From SpSt-398 sp033762195 (GTDB lineage Bacteria; Bacteroidota; Bacteroidia; Chitinophagales; Chitinophagaceae): a stretch of DNA of 64,000 nucleotides. The DNA is taken from contig JANRLV010000116.1 of assembly GCA_033762195.1 (NCBI GenBank), forward strand, positions 8,416 through 72,415, given 5' to 3'. The notes under the pieces are model-generated. The model saw only the letters and a program-made list of their open reading frames with translations. It did no database searches and was not told the DNA's origin. Positions within the stretch are counted from its first letter, which is position 1, and the number at the start of each line of letters is the position of its first letter. Shown piece by piece: positions 35,405-44,859 of the stretch. The position numbers and the translations under genes are program-made.

Positions 35405-35773
35405 ATGAAATGGGGAATACCCACTACTCAAACGAAACCTCTTATGTCTACGATTGCAGCCATTGATCAGGGACTTCTCCGCCAGTGGATGGAGGATGGC
35501 CTTGACCTTTCAGCGGTAAAAGGAAAACTTCAGTCGCTTCTCCTGGAACCGGAAATAGCCGGTCAATATGTAAAGGAGTACAAAAAGATGAAACATGCCC
35601 GTCGGCAAACAAGGGGCTTTATCTGGGCCAGCCTGGGGGCATTCGCCGGATTCATCAGTTGCCTGCTCTCTATTTTCAATCCCATTCCGGAAATGTTCAA
35701 TGTTTTTTTATACGGATTGACCTCCATAGCGATCACGATGATCGTAGTTGGCTTGTATTTTCTTTTTGAATAG
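35405..35773 (+). CDS. Small membrane protein of unknown function
   Basis: 122 residues, or 109 from a second ATG at 35444. A soluble, helical N-terminal part (about 15-65; LLRQWMEDGLDLSAVKGKLQ) is followed by two transmembrane helices (about 72-92 and 100-120). The helical part resembles small stress or phosphorelay-like helical bundles only superficially. No family identified. It ends two bases from the convergent TMEM175-like gene. The 239-base spacer upstream shows no clear promoter or repeat. Confidence 0.65.
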   Translation: MKWGIPTTQTKPLMSTIAAIDQGLLRQWMEDGLDLSAVKGKLQSLLLEPEIAGQYVKEYKKMKHARRQTRGFIWASLGAFAGFISCLLSIFNPIPEMFNVFLYGLTSIAITMIVVGLYFLFE

Positions 35774-35775
35774 CC

Positions 35776-36489
35776 TTACCTTTTTCGCAGCTGTTTTTGA
35801 AAAACCCATTGGTTGACTGCCAGGACCACCGGAATGGCCAGATAAGCCAGCCCGGCTATCAGTTCCCATTTTAATAGGGCAAATAATAAGGCAAAACCAC
35901 CGATGGAAGCATTCAATAATGCCCCCCGTAATTCCTTGAGGGTATATACCTTTTCATATTCATTTAAGGCGGGTGACAGCAAAACATGCATGGCCCTTCG
36001 ATGCATGGCATATACAACCAGCCATAAGCAGATATATCCAATACTGAATAAAATGATCAATTGGGGAAAATCATGGGCGGAAAGAACCGTTAAACCATGC
36101 TCTGTTGCTTTGGGAAAAAGATCCAGACCTGTCCAGGCAGTAAGCAAGATCGAAAACAGGAATTTTAAAGGATACAGATAAAACAAAATGATGGCGAGGT
36201 AGACCAGATTGAGGATAATGGTCGGCCTGTCATTCAGTCCATAATGGCGAAAGAAAACATTTTGCTGGTACCAAAAGAGAAATAGAATAGACACCGTCGC
36301 AAAAAAGGGGAGGGCACCGCTAATGATAAGTTTAAGCTCCTCGAAGGTTTGGGGAACTTCAAGCGAAGCTACCAATAGGGAAACAGAAAAAGCGAATACC
36401 GCATCACTTAAGGCTTCTACGCGTTTGATCTCCATGCCACGCTCATGAAAGGCGCCTGTGGGTTTTGTAAATAATTTTTGTCGGATCAT
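35776..36489 (-). CDS. TMEM175-like (DUF1211) potassium channel family protein
   Basis: 237 residues with about six transmembrane helices. The signature RVEALSDAVFAFS at residues 23-35 is the conserved first-helix motif (R...xxFSDxxxAxx) of bacterial TMEM175 channels, which conduct K+ as tetramers. The usual Phe before Ser-Asp is Leu here. It is 18 bases after the type IX cargo gene in the same direction, with no obvious functional link. Confidence 0.82.
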   Translation of the reverse strand: MIRQKLFTKPTGAFHERGMEIKRVEALSDAVFAFSVSLLVASLEVPQTFEELKLIISGALPFFATVSILFLFWYQQNVFFRHYGLNDRPTIILNLVYLAIILFYLYPLKFLFSILLTAWTGLDLFPKATEHGLTVLSAHDFPQLIILFSIGYICLWLVVYAMHRRAMHVLLSPALNEYEKVYTLKELRGALLNASIGGFALLFALLKWELIAGLAYLAIPVVLAVNQWVFQKQLRKR

Positions 36490-36507
36490 ATGATTGAAGT
36501 TGGGTAA

Positions 36508-38478
36508 TCAACGAATGAGCAGGGCTGTGCCCTTGCCACTATATCGTTGGTTATCCACTCCAATTCCTTCCGCTACCCAGACCACTACCTGAGAGGATTG
36601 GTCTTTGCCGGATATCCTTCCATCCCAACCTCTGGGATCACTGGCCAGATCGAATACCAGTTGGCCCCAGCGATTGTAGATCCGGAAGAAACGAATCTCT
36701 TTGATACCGGCTGCGGTTGGTCGAAGGTAATCATTCAAACCGTCATTGTTGGGGGTAAAGGCGGTGGGAACATAGAATTTTACTTCTTTAAATGTCTTGA
36801 CATATTGGGTGTCTACCGTTAAACAACCCGCTTGCGAGAGAATATCAATTGTATAAGTGATATCGCCTTCACCGCGGAAAGTTGGGTTCCTCAAAGCAGG
36901 ATCCTGAAGGAATACCGGAGGTTGCCACAGGTAGGAGCTGCCGCCGAGGTCACGGGCCGTTAGTACCTGTGGCAGTTCTTCCACGGCGAACTGGTCGGGA
37001 TAACGGATACCCGGCACCGGGATCTCTACAACAACCGGAATGGTTCGGGTGAAAGCTTCACAACCATCGCTATTGATGATCCGGGCCCGGTAATTTCCTG
37101 TTTGCATGGCCCTGTACCGGGTAGTAACTCCACCGGGTATCGGGGATTCGCCATTATACCATAGAATACTTGTATTGGGATTGACCACCAACACAGCACT
37201 ATCCAACGAACCTTCACAATATTGCTCTTTGCCCAGAATACGGAGGGTTGTATCCGTTATGGAGGCAGTCACGATGACGGTGTCATAATCAATACAGCCA
37301 CCTCCCTGACTGGATGCCCGCAGCGAATAGGCGGTTGTTCCCAATGGGCCCGCACGCGGATTGGAGATCAGTGGGTTTGAAAGACCGGTGACCGGCGTCC
37401 ATTGGTAAACAATTCCGGGTACAGGAATGGCTCCGATCTGTTCGGGGATTCCGTTACAGGAAATCAGGTCGGGCCCGGCCCTTGCCTGTACATTCAGTGT
37501 GTCTACCATACGGGCATAAAAAGTATCCGGGCATCCATATCCGTTATAGGGCAACACTTCAAGGGCCAATATTGTCCCAACCGGAGGCGGTGGTCTTAAG
37601 GTGATGGTTTGTCCAGCCCCCAGTTGCTGCGAGAAATTGCTGTTGAACCATGTATAATCCTGATAACCATACGGGCCGGTCACTCGGGTGAGGGTATCTC
37701 CAGGGCAATAGGCGGCACCCACAAACTCACTGCTGCATTCTGAGTTCACATCGATATAAGCATATCCGAAATGGCGACGAAAGGTGCAATCAGCCGTTTT
37801 AAAGAACAGCCGAATCGTTTTACCCGCCTGGTTGTTGAGGTTGATGGAAACGGCACTCCAGTCTTTACACCATACATCCACAGAATCTACCCGGATGGGG
37901 GAGATAAAGAAACCCGGCAGGAGGGAGCCGTTGGGAAAAAAGGTAAACGAGGAACAGTCGATCAATTCATTGTCTGTCACATTCATGATCTCGAGTTCGA
38001 GACGGGGCTGTTGGTATTCCAGATGAAAGGGGTCCTGAAAAACCACCGCATAGTGATAAACCAACGAATAGGTATTTCGGTTGGCCGGAATGGTGAACTC
38101 ATACGAAATGCCTTCTGCCTCCGTGCCTCCCATATCATTCCCCAACCGGATGGAATAACCGCTTCCGTTGGGGCACATAATGGGAAAGCCTCCATATTGA
38201 TCATTGCCTGGATTGGTGGTGGATGAATACATGGTATGCCGGTTGGACACCGGGCCTCCGGACTCGGTCAAACTTATCTCATTCTCATTGGCAATAGCGG
38301 CTACATGACCGGTATAGCATTTCCAGTTTGTAAAATCACCTGATTCAAAATCAATATTAGGAGGGCAATCCTGACCACGCAAGGGGGTAAACGAAATTAT
38401 CCACACCATTGTTAACAACAGGTAGGACCAGGGAACTGTAATTATTCCCGGCGAGCATTTTCTCGTCAGATCAGCCAA
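36508..38478 (-). CDS. Secreted protein with type IX secretion type B C-terminal domain
   Basis: 656 residues. The start is TTG 38478; an in-frame stop lies 27 bases upstream and no ATG gives a signal peptide. A signal peptide (about 15-36, ending LRGQ) is followed by a cysteine-containing N-terminal domain (PPNIDFESGDFTNWKCYTG, like adhesin or lectin-type beta-sandwiches), several Ig/PKD-like repeats (about 240-560) and a C-terminal gliding-motility-associated domain: VPTAFTPNNDGLNDYLRPTA, then FRIYNRWGQLVFD and GWDG. That domain directs export by the type IX system and surface attachment or release. The binding target is unknown. Confidence 0.9.
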   Translation of the reverse strand: MADLTRKCSPGIITVPWSYLLLTMVWIISFTPLRGQDCPPNIDFESGDFTNWKCYTGHVAAIANENEISLTESGGPVSNRHTMYSSTTNPGNDQYGGFPIMCPNGSGYSIRLGNDMGGTEAEGISYEFTIPANRNTYSLVYHYAVVFQDPFHLEYQQPRLELEIMNVTDNELIDCSSFTFFPNGSLLPGFFISPIRVDSVDVWCKDWSAVSINLNNQAGKTIRLFFKTADCTFRRHFGYAYIDVNSECSSEFVGAAYCPGDTLTRVTGPYGYQDYTWFNSNFSQQLGAGQTITLRPPPPVGTILALEVLPYNGYGCPDTFYARMVDTLNVQARAGPDLISCNGIPEQIGAIPVPGIVYQWTPVTGLSNPLISNPRAGPLGTTAYSLRASSQGGGCIDYDTVIVTASITDTTLRILGKEQYCEGSLDSAVLVVNPNTSILWYNGESPIPGGVTTRYRAMQTGNYRARIINSDGCEAFTRTIPVVVEIPVPGIRYPDQFAVEELPQVLTARDLGGSSYLWQPPVFLQDPALRNPTFRGEGDITYTIDILSQAGCLTVDTQYVKTFKEVKFYVPTAFTPNNDGLNDYLRPTAAGIKEIRFFRIYNRWGQLVFDLASDPRGWDGRISGKDQSSQVVVWVAEGIGVDNQRYSGKGTALLIR

Positions 38479-38742
38479 GTGGGGTGGTTTATTATACGTA
38501 ATTTACTGAAATTGATAAAACGAACCCTCGCTTGTCAGGGTTGCCTGTTGTTCTTTTTTTGAATCATGCCCAGAAGTGACGTTAATCATAACCCGGTCCG
38601 ATGAAATGTTCAACCTTGCGGACTGATTACAGGTTATTTATGAACCTTTTACAGCTTCATACACCCACTGCCAACTGTTCCCCTCCTTTCTCCAATCCTG
38701 GAACAAATAGTTTAAATTACTAACAGAAAACCCCTTAGCCAT

Positions 38743-39234
38743 ATGCCTGAAAATAATAACAAGTACAAAGTCAAAGCGAATGATTTCGTTTTTCTCTTTG
38801 AAAAGAGCGAGGTTGATCAACTCGATCTGGTACGTAAATCCGAGTTTGAATACCATCTGATCCGTGGCCATCGTTCCGCTACGGTGGTATTTCATGAAGC
38901 TGATCCCCGTTCCAAGAAAATGAAATTGGAAGTGGATGGCGAATCTTTTGAGATCGAGATAGGAGATCCGCTGGATCAAATGCTCGAAAAACTGGGGTTC
39001 AACCAGGTATCCAGTAAACATTTAAAAGAGATCAAGGCTCCCATGCCTGGGTTGGTGCTGGCTATTGCTGTTACCGAAGGACAGGAGGTGAATGAAGGCG
39101 ATAAGATCCTCATCCTGGAAGCCATGAAAATGGAGAACAGCCTGATGATCCACGCTTCTGCCAAGATTAAAAAAATATTGGTTAAGCCCGGACAGGCCGT
39201 GGAAAAGAACCAGGTATTGGTTGAACTCGAATAA
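38743..39234 (+). CDS. Biotin carboxyl carrier subunit of acyl-CoA carboxylase
   Basis: 163 residues. The C-terminal biotinyl domain (about 92-163) contains EAMKMEN with the biotin-accepting lysine at residue 129 and the matching APMPGLV turn at 99-105. The N-terminal 90 residues are not the E. coli AccB type and look like the carrier domain region of propionyl-CoA carboxylase alpha chains. First gene of a three-gene operon with the biotin carboxylase (40 bases later) and carboxyltransferase; in many other bacteria this carrier is fused to the biotin carboxylase. Confidence 0.93.
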   Translation: MPENNNKYKVKANDFVFLFEKSEVDQLDLVRKSEFEYHLIRGHRSATVVFHEADPRSKKMKLEVDGESFEIEIGDPLDQMLEKLGFNQVSSKHLKEIKAPMPGLVLAIAVTEGQEVNEGDKILILEAMKMENSLMIHASAKIKKILVKPGQAVEKNQVLVELE

Positions 39235-39274
39235 TCAAACTATTACTCAAAACGAACATTGTAAAATAGACCAT

Positions 39275-40750
39275 ATGCAAAAGATTTTGGTTGCTAACAG
39301 AGGAGAGATCGCCTTAAGGATCATGCGCACAATCCGTCGGATGGGGATCAAATCCGTAGCGGTATATTCAGAGGCTGACCGCCATTCGCCACATGTACTC
39401 TTTGCGGATGAGGCCGTTTGTCTGGGGCCAGCGCCCTCTAATCAATCCTATCTGAATGGAGATAAGATCATTGCCTTTTGTAAGGAACTGGGCGTAGATG
39501 GTATCCACCCGGGTTATGGGTTCCTGAGTGAGAATGCCGAGTTTGCCCAAAAGGTGGAAGATGCCGGTATTTCATTTATTGGGCCAGGCCCTGATGCCAT
39601 GCGTATCATGGGATCAAAACTGGCAGCCAAGGAATGTGTGAAAAAATATGATATTCCCATGGTACCCGGTATCGACCAGGCTATCACCGATATCAAACTG
39701 GCCAAAGAAATTGGCGCTAAGATCGGTTATCCGATCCTGATCAAAGCCTCCGCCGGCGGTGGGGGTAAAGGGATGCGGATCGTAGAAAAAGAATCGGATC
39801 TGCAGGAACAAATGGAAAGGGCGATCAGTGAAGCCACTTCCTCCTTTGGAGATGGTTCGGTTTTTATTGAAAAATATGTTACCTCACCACGCCATATCGA
39901 GATACAGGTATTGGCAGATAAGTTTGGGAATGTGATCCACTTGTTTGAAAGGGAATGCAGTATTCAACGCCGCCACCAGAAGGTGGTGGAAGAATCCCCT
40001 TCATCGATCCTTACACCCGAGATCCGGCAGCGGATGGGGGAAGCAGCGGTCATGGTGGCACGCTCCTGTAATTACACCTCCACAGGTACTGTTGAATTCC
40101 TGATGGATGATAAACTGAACTTTTATTTTCTGGAAATGAATACCCGGCTCCAGGTAGAACACCCGGTTACAGAAATGATCACCGGAATTGACCTTGTGGA
40201 GGAGCAGATCCGGATCGCCCGGGGAGAAAAATTGCGGATGACCCAGGATGACCTTGTCATCAATGGCCATGCGATCGAATTGCGGGTATATGCTGAAGAC
40301 CCATTGAATAATTTCCTTCCTTCAATAGGCACCCTCACCAAATATGAGAAACCCACAGGTGATGGCGTTCGGGTTGACGATGGGTATGAAGAAGGAATGG
40401 CCATCCCGATCTATTATGATCCCATGATCGCTAAACTGGCTACGCATGGGAAGGACAGGACAGAAGCCATCCAGAAAATGAAACAGGCCATTAAGGATTA
40501 CAAGATCGAAGGCCTGTCCACAACCATGCCCTTTGGAACATTTGTATTTGAACACCAGGCGTTTATTTCCGGTATGTTCGATACGCATTTTGTAAAAGAC
40601 TATTACACCCCGGAAAAGATAAAAGACAAACAAAAAGAGAATGCCGGGATCGCCGCTCTGGCGGCCCTGCGTTACTGGTTTGAAGGTCAAAAAATACTCA
40701 ATCCGGTAGAGAATAAATCCACAAGTTGGAAACGCCGGTTGGCACATTGA
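39275..40750 (+). CDS. accC: Biotin carboxylase subunit (ATP-grasp)
   Basis: 491 residues from ATG 39275, where the family consensus (MQKILVANRGEIALRIMRT) begins; the upstream frame is non-coding. ATP-grasp features include the glycine-rich loop AGGGGKGM (160-167) and EMNTRLQVEHPVTE (287-300) at the carboxylation site. It carboxylates the biotin on the carrier subunit with ATP and bicarbonate. The C-terminal 50 residues extend beyond typical AccC, consistent with an acyl-CoA carboxylase alpha-type subunit. The symbol is by domain; the enzyme may serve propionyl-CoA rather than acetyl-CoA. Confidence 0.92.
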   Translation: MQKILVANRGEIALRIMRTIRRMGIKSVAVYSEADRHSPHVLFADEAVCLGPAPSNQSYLNGDKIIAFCKELGVDGIHPGYGFLSENAEFAQKVEDAGISFIGPGPDAMRIMGSKLAAKECVKKYDIPMVPGIDQAITDIKLAKEIGAKIGYPILIKASAGGGGKGMRIVEKESDLQEQMERAISEATSSFGDGSVFIEKYVTSPRHIEIQVLADKFGNVIHLFERECSIQRRHQKVVEESPSSILTPEIRQRMGEAAVMVARSCNYTSTGTVEFLMDDKLNFYFLEMNTRLQVEHPVTEMITGIDLVEEQIRIARGEKLRMTQDDLVINGHAIELRVYAEDPLNNFLPSIGTLTKYEKPTGDGVRVDDGYEEGMAIPIYYDPMIAKLATHGKDRTEAIQKMKQAIKDYKIEGLSTTMPFGTFVFEHQAFISGMFDTHFVKDYYTPEKIKDKQKENAGIAALAALRYWFEGQKILNPVENKSTSWKRRLAH

Positions 40751-40792
40751 TCAGTAATTTCTAATCAATCTTCATTCTGTTAAAAAACCTTA

Positions 40793-42337
40793 ATGATGAA
40801 ATCAAAAGTTGAAATACTCCGCGATAAATTAGAAGAAGGTAAAATGGGTGGTGGCCTTAAACGGATCGACGCCCAGCATAAAAAAGGAAAACTGACCGCC
40901 CGCGAGCGGGTTGAACTCCTGATGGACCCAGGCTCTTTTGAAGAAGTAGGAGCCCTCGTAACGCACCGGACCAAGGACTTTGGAATGGAAGAACAGAAAT
41001 ACTATGGGGACGGTGTCATCACCGGCTATGGAACCGTGAATGGAAAATTAGTGTATGTATTTGCTCAGGATTTTACGGTCTTTGGTGGGGCATTGTCAGA
41101 AACCCATGCGGAAAAGATCTGTCGCATCATGGACCTGGCGATGAAAACCGGCGCTCCCATGGTTGGATTGAATGACTCGGGTGGTGCCCGTATCCAGGAA
41201 GGTGTTCGTTCGCTGGGTGGCTATGCTGATATTTTTTATCGTAATGTACAATCCTCAGGTGTTATTCCCCAGATCTCTGCCATCATGGGGCCCTGCGCCG
41301 GTGGTGCTGTTTATTCTCCGGCTATGACCGATTTCACCATCATGGTGGAAGGAACCAGCTATATGTTTGTAACCGGACCCAATGTGGTTAAAACAGTGAC
41401 AAATGAAGAAGTAACATCCGAAGAATTGGGTGGTGCTTCCACACACTCTACCAAATCGGGTGTAACCCATCTGACTGCTGTAAATGATGTGGATTGCATC
41501 AACCAGGTGAAAAGGATGCTGAGTTATATGCCGCAAAACTGTGAGGATGTAGTGCCCAAACTTCCTTACATCATGCAGGATGAAACCCGCGAAGTGCTGG
41601 AATCCATCGTTCCTGAAAGCGCAAATCAGCCGTATGATATCCGTTCAGTCATCGAAGGGATCTGCGATGAGGAAACATTCTTTGAAGTACATAAAGATTA
41701 TGCAGATAATATCGTCGTTGGCTTTGCCCGTCTGGCCGGACGTAGTGTAGGGATCGTGGCCAACCAACCCATGTCCCTTGCCGGGGTATTGGACATTGAA
41801 AGCTCCAAGAAAGGGGCGAGGTTCACCCGGTTCTGTGACTGTTTTAATATCCCTCTTCTGGTATTGGTGGATGTTCCCGGCTTTCTGCCTGGTACCGATC
41901 AGGAATGGAATGGTATCATTACCAACGGGGCGAAATTATTGTATGCCCTCAGCGAAGCCACAGTTCCCCGCGTTACGGTCATTACCCGCAAAGCGTATGG
42001 AGGGGCCTATGATGTGATGAATTCCAAACACATTGGCGCCGATATGAACTTTGCCTGGCCCTCCGCAGAGATCGCGGTAATGGGTGCCAAAGGAGCCAGT
42101 GAAATCATCTTTAAAGCGGAGATCGCGGCTGCCGAAGACCCTGCTAAAAAGTTATTGGAGAAAGAAGCCGAATATGCCAATCTCTTTGCCAATCCTTATA
42201 CTGCAGCAGAAAGGGGATTCATTGATGAAGTGATCGAACCCCGCGAAACCCGGAAAAAATTGATCAAGGCCTTCGCCATGCTCGAAAATAAAGTAGCCAA
42301 ACGGCCAAGGAAGAAACACGGAAATATACCGTTGTAA
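40793..42337 (+). CDS. Acyl-CoA carboxylase carboxyltransferase subunit (propionyl-CoA carboxylase beta type)
   Basis: 514 residues. It carries the two crotonase-fold halves of the PccB family: GPCAGGAVYSPAMTD (166-180) in the first and AYGGAYDVM (401-409) in the second, with DVPGFLPGTDQE (360-371). It transfers CO2 from carboxybiotin to an acyl-CoA; the sequence is closest to propionyl-CoA carboxylase beta, forming methylmalonyl-CoA. Methylmalonyl-CoA decarboxylase alpha is a related alternative, made less likely by the biotin carboxylase gene in the operon. A long hairpin follows. Confidence 0.92.
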   Translation: MMKSKVEILRDKLEEGKMGGGLKRIDAQHKKGKLTARERVELLMDPGSFEEVGALVTHRTKDFGMEEQKYYGDGVITGYGTVNGKLVYVFAQDFTVFGGALSETHAEKICRIMDLAMKTGAPMVGLNDSGGARIQEGVRSLGGYADIFYRNVQSSGVIPQISAIMGPCAGGAVYSPAMTDFTIMVEGTSYMFVTGPNVVKTVTNEEVTSEELGGASTHSTKSGVTHLTAVNDVDCINQVKRMLSYMPQNCEDVVPKLPYIMQDETREVLESIVPESANQPYDIRSVIEGICDEETFFEVHKDYADNIVVGFARLAGRSVGIVANQPMSLAGVLDIESSKKGARFTRFCDCFNIPLLVLVDVPGFLPGTDQEWNGIITNGAKLLYALSEATVPRVTVITRKAYGGAYDVMNSKHIGADMNFAWPSAEIAVMGAKGASEIIFKAEIAAAEDPAKKLLEKEAEYANLFANPYTAAERGFIDEVIEPRETRKKLIKAFAMLENKVAKRPRKKHGNIPL

Positions 42338-42358
42338 AAAATAAGGAATCAGATAGAG

Positions 42359-42419
42359 AAAATAAGGAATAAGGAAGGTAAAAATCCAATGAACACCATA
42401 CTTCCTTATTCCTTATTTT
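42359..42419 (+). terminator. Terminator-like 19-bp hairpin (AATAAGG word family)
   Basis: AAAATAAGGAATAAGGAAG (42359-42377) pairs perfectly with 42401-42419 across a 23-nt loop and is followed by TCTTTTTTATTTT. A further AATAAGGAAT word lies at 42340-42349. It closes the carboxylase operon and is made of repeated AATAAGG units. Confidence 0.75.
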
Positions 42420-42585
42420 TCTTTTTTATTTTCGTTTCCCCGCCTTCTCCCTGACAATCTCCCCCATTTTCAATAATTTTTATCATGCCTCCAAATAATC
42501 CCGGTCATCCGCAAGGGAAGGGCCATTCCTTACTTTAGTGTCTGAATTTAAACACTAATTGGCTAAACCTTAATTTGTTACTACC

Positions 42586-43017
42586 ATGAAGCGGGAATGC
42601 TGGATACATGTAAAAAAAGTTGACAATCGGTTGGTTGTCTTTCTTAACGGCGAAGTTGTTTGGGATTCGGGAATCGTACATGACGACCCTGATCTGAATA
42701 AACACATTGATATCACGAAGTTCCTGGAAGAACATCCAAATTATACCAGTGAACTGATCTTTGAGGGCTTTAATGATACCTATGACTCCAAAGGGGATGA
42801 TGACCTGAACCCCTGGCATTTCAGTTATCGTGTTTTTGAACGTGTCACTGATGATACCGGTAAGGTGATCAGTGAAAATGACCTGGTGAATCCTTATGAT
42901 GAAAAACACCTGTCCAATCCCAATATGCGGGCGATCAACAATAGCTACAAGATCGTGAAGCGCAATGATGGATTCAAAGTGATCGGCAATTCGCTTTCCC
43001 AGCAATTTTTTAAATAA
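42586..43017 (+). CDS. Protein of unknown function
   Basis: 143 residues, acidic, without signal peptide or membrane segment. It opens with a short beta-hairpin-like segment (CWIHVKKVDNRLVVFLNGEVVWDSG), followed by an acidic region (GFNDTYDSKGDDDLNPWHFSYRVFE). The pattern of beta-strands suggests a small cytoplasmic beta-sandwich. I recognise no family. It stands alone between the carboxylase operon and the convergent OmpA gene. The base composition matches its neighbours. Confidence 0.65.
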   Translation: MKRECWIHVKKVDNRLVVFLNGEVVWDSGIVHDDPDLNKHIDITKFLEEHPNYTSELIFEGFNDTYDSKGDDDLNPWHFSYRVFERVTDDTGKVISENDLVNPYDEKHLSNPNMRAINNSYKIVKRNDGFKVIGNSLSQQFFK

Positions 43018-43065
43018 ACTGGATACCCTGGGACAGGCTGATTCCACCAAGGTATTCAGCCTGGC

Positions 43066-44673
43066 CTAATTCCGGGTGATCTTAAATTCCACCCTTCTGT
43101 TCAGCTGCCGGCCATCATCGGTTTCATTGGTGGCCACCGGTTGCGATTCCCCATAACCATGGGAAGTGATTCGTTTTGAATCGATCCCCTTGGACAGAAT
43201 GTACTCCATAACTGATCGGGCACGGTTATCACTGAGTTTGAAATTGTATTCATCCGATCCCTTGCTGTCGGTATGAGCACTCATTTCGATCTCAATAGCA
43301 GGATTGTCCTTTAACAACTGCACCACCCGGTCAAGCTCAAGGAAGGATTCGGGTCGGAGATCCCACTTATCAAAATCAAAGAAGACATTGTTTAATCGTA
43401 CGACCTGTCCCACTTCAATGGGTACCAGGTAAAGGTCTTTATGTATCTCACGGTATCCGGCCTTTACCAATGAGTCCAGGTTCAGGTTCTCTGACTGGGC
43501 AAAGAAATGATCGGCGGTTGCGCGGATCAGATAGTTCTTATCATATGGCAATACGATCTGAAAGGCGCCATCATCAGGATTGGACAATCCATTTCCAGCC
43601 TCGGTTCCATCAGGGAGTATTTCATACAAAAGCGAGGCACTGACCGGTTCGCCTGTTTTCTTATTATATACATTGCCACTGACAAGCAGGACGGGTTTGG
43701 GTCTTTCAATCTCCAATAATTTGACACGTACAATATCACTTTCTCCATAACTGGCATCACTGCTGGTGAGGTATGCATATTCTCCGCCCGCATCCAGGGT
43801 AAAAAAGGCATCCCATCCGGGTGTATTGATAGGAGCGCCAAGGTTTACAGGGTCACTCCATTTTTGCCAACTCTTATCCAATCGACGGGTCATCCAGATA
43901 TCATTATCTCCCAATCCGCCAGGACGGTCGCTGCTAAAGTACAAGGTCTCCCCATCCGCTGCGAGATAGGGGGTCAGTTCATTGTATTGATCCGTACTGA
44001 GGTGTTTTCCCAGTGTCTTGGGTTCGGACCAGGTACCATCCGGGAGCAGCTTGGAAAAATACAGGTCATTGTTATACCGGTTTTTACCGGCAGCCATGTA
44101 CATCAACAGGGTCTTCCCATCATTGGAGAGGGTAGCACCCGATTGGGCACCCTTATCATACTTTTCATAATTTTTGATAAATAGCATATTCGGTTTGCTC
44201 CATTTGCCATTCCTCATGCGTTGGCTAAAACTAAGGCCGTTGCCAAAGTAGTCACCTTCTACAAAAGCTCCGCGGAGCAATACTTTATTCTTATCCGGAG
44301 ATATCCAGTACACGGCATTGTAATAGGCTGTATTAAAGGGATAACCCAAATGACGGGCCTCTCCCCAACGTCCGGTACTGTCCCGTTCAGCAAACCAGAT
44401 GTCCTGTGAATTTCGTATCGTGCGGTAATGCGTATTCAGCGGGTCATTTTCACAAATAAAAAATAACAGATCGCCATCTGCAGAAATAGTGGGACGCAAT
44501 TCGGGCTGTCCGGTATTGATATCCGGCCCCAGGTTCTCAACTTTTAGAATGGTATTGGTGGTAATGACATTGGTCTTCTGTTCTACCAATTTTCCGGCTG
44601 TATCAACCACTGGTTGTGCCCAAAGAATGGCATGGCATAACAGTAGCGAAAAAAAGAGGATGGCTTTTTTCAC
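43066..44673 (-). CDS. OmpA-family outer-membrane protein with PD40 propeller repeats
   Basis: 535 residues: signal peptide (1-20), a WD40-like PD40 beta-propeller region (about 50-320; repeats such as RPTISADGDLLFFICE, ATLSNDGKTLLMYMAAG, TPYLAADGETLYFSSDRPGG), a carboxypeptidase-regulatory-like domain (about 330-410) and a C-terminal OmpA domain (about 425-535; FDFDKWDLRPESFLELDRVV, AHTDSKGSDEYNFKLSDNRA, GYGESQP). The OmpA domain binds peptidoglycan; the propeller may bind proteins. The layout is common in Bacteroidota, including proteins linked to type IX secretion and gliding. Confidence 0.93.
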   Translation of the reverse strand: MKKAILFFSLLLCHAILWAQPVVDTAGKLVEQKTNVITTNTILKVENLGPDINTGQPELRPTISADGDLLFFICENDPLNTHYRTIRNSQDIWFAERDSTGRWGEARHLGYPFNTAYYNAVYWISPDKNKVLLRGAFVEGDYFGNGLSFSQRMRNGKWSKPNMLFIKNYEKYDKGAQSGATLSNDGKTLLMYMAAGKNRYNNDLYFSKLLPDGTWSEPKTLGKHLSTDQYNELTPYLAADGETLYFSSDRPGGLGDNDIWMTRRLDKSWQKWSDPVNLGAPINTPGWDAFFTLDAGGEYAYLTSSDASYGESDIVRVKLLEIERPKPVLLVSGNVYNKKTGEPVSASLLYEILPDGTEAGNGLSNPDDGAFQIVLPYDKNYLIRATADHFFAQSENLNLDSLVKAGYREIHKDLYLVPIEVGQVVRLNNVFFDFDKWDLRPESFLELDRVVQLLKDNPAIEIEMSAHTDSKGSDEYNFKLSDNRARSVMEYILSKGIDSKRITSHGYGESQPVATNETDDGRQLNRRVEFKITRN

Positions 44674-44716
44674 GACATTGGATTTGTCCGAAAATTAATA
44701 GGAAATACTTAAATGT

Positions 44717-44749
44717 AAAAGCCCCCGGAGAGGAAGACTGGGGGCTTTT
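44717..44749 (-). terminator. Terminator of the alpha-amylase gene
   Basis: AAAAGCCCCC (44717-44726) pairs perfectly with GGGGGCTTTT (44740-44749). On the minus strand the stem is followed by TTTTAC. It lies about 110 bases past the amylase stop, beyond a repeat-rich spacer. Confidence 0.75.
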
Positions 44750-44751
44750 TT

Positions 44752-44840
44752 ATTGTTGATTCCTGATTATTAATTATTGGTTGCTTTTTGATTTTAAACA
44801 AGAAATCATAAGTGCCTAATAATCAACAATTAGCAATTAT
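44752..44840. repeat. GATTATTAATTATTGG word repeat, second copy
   Basis: GATTATTAATTATTGGTT (44765-44782) and AATAATCAACAATTA (44818-44832) are identical to the copies at 33857-33874 and 33904-33918, 11 kb away, with unrelated sequence between the words. Confidence 0.7.
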
Positions 44841-44859
44841 TCATCGACCTCCATTCGAA

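Noticed and set aside
38638..39021. 127-residue minus-strand frame across the biotin-carrier gene's start
   Set aside because: Mostly antisense to the carrier gene. The 264-base spacer upstream of that gene otherwise shows no gene and no clear repeat.
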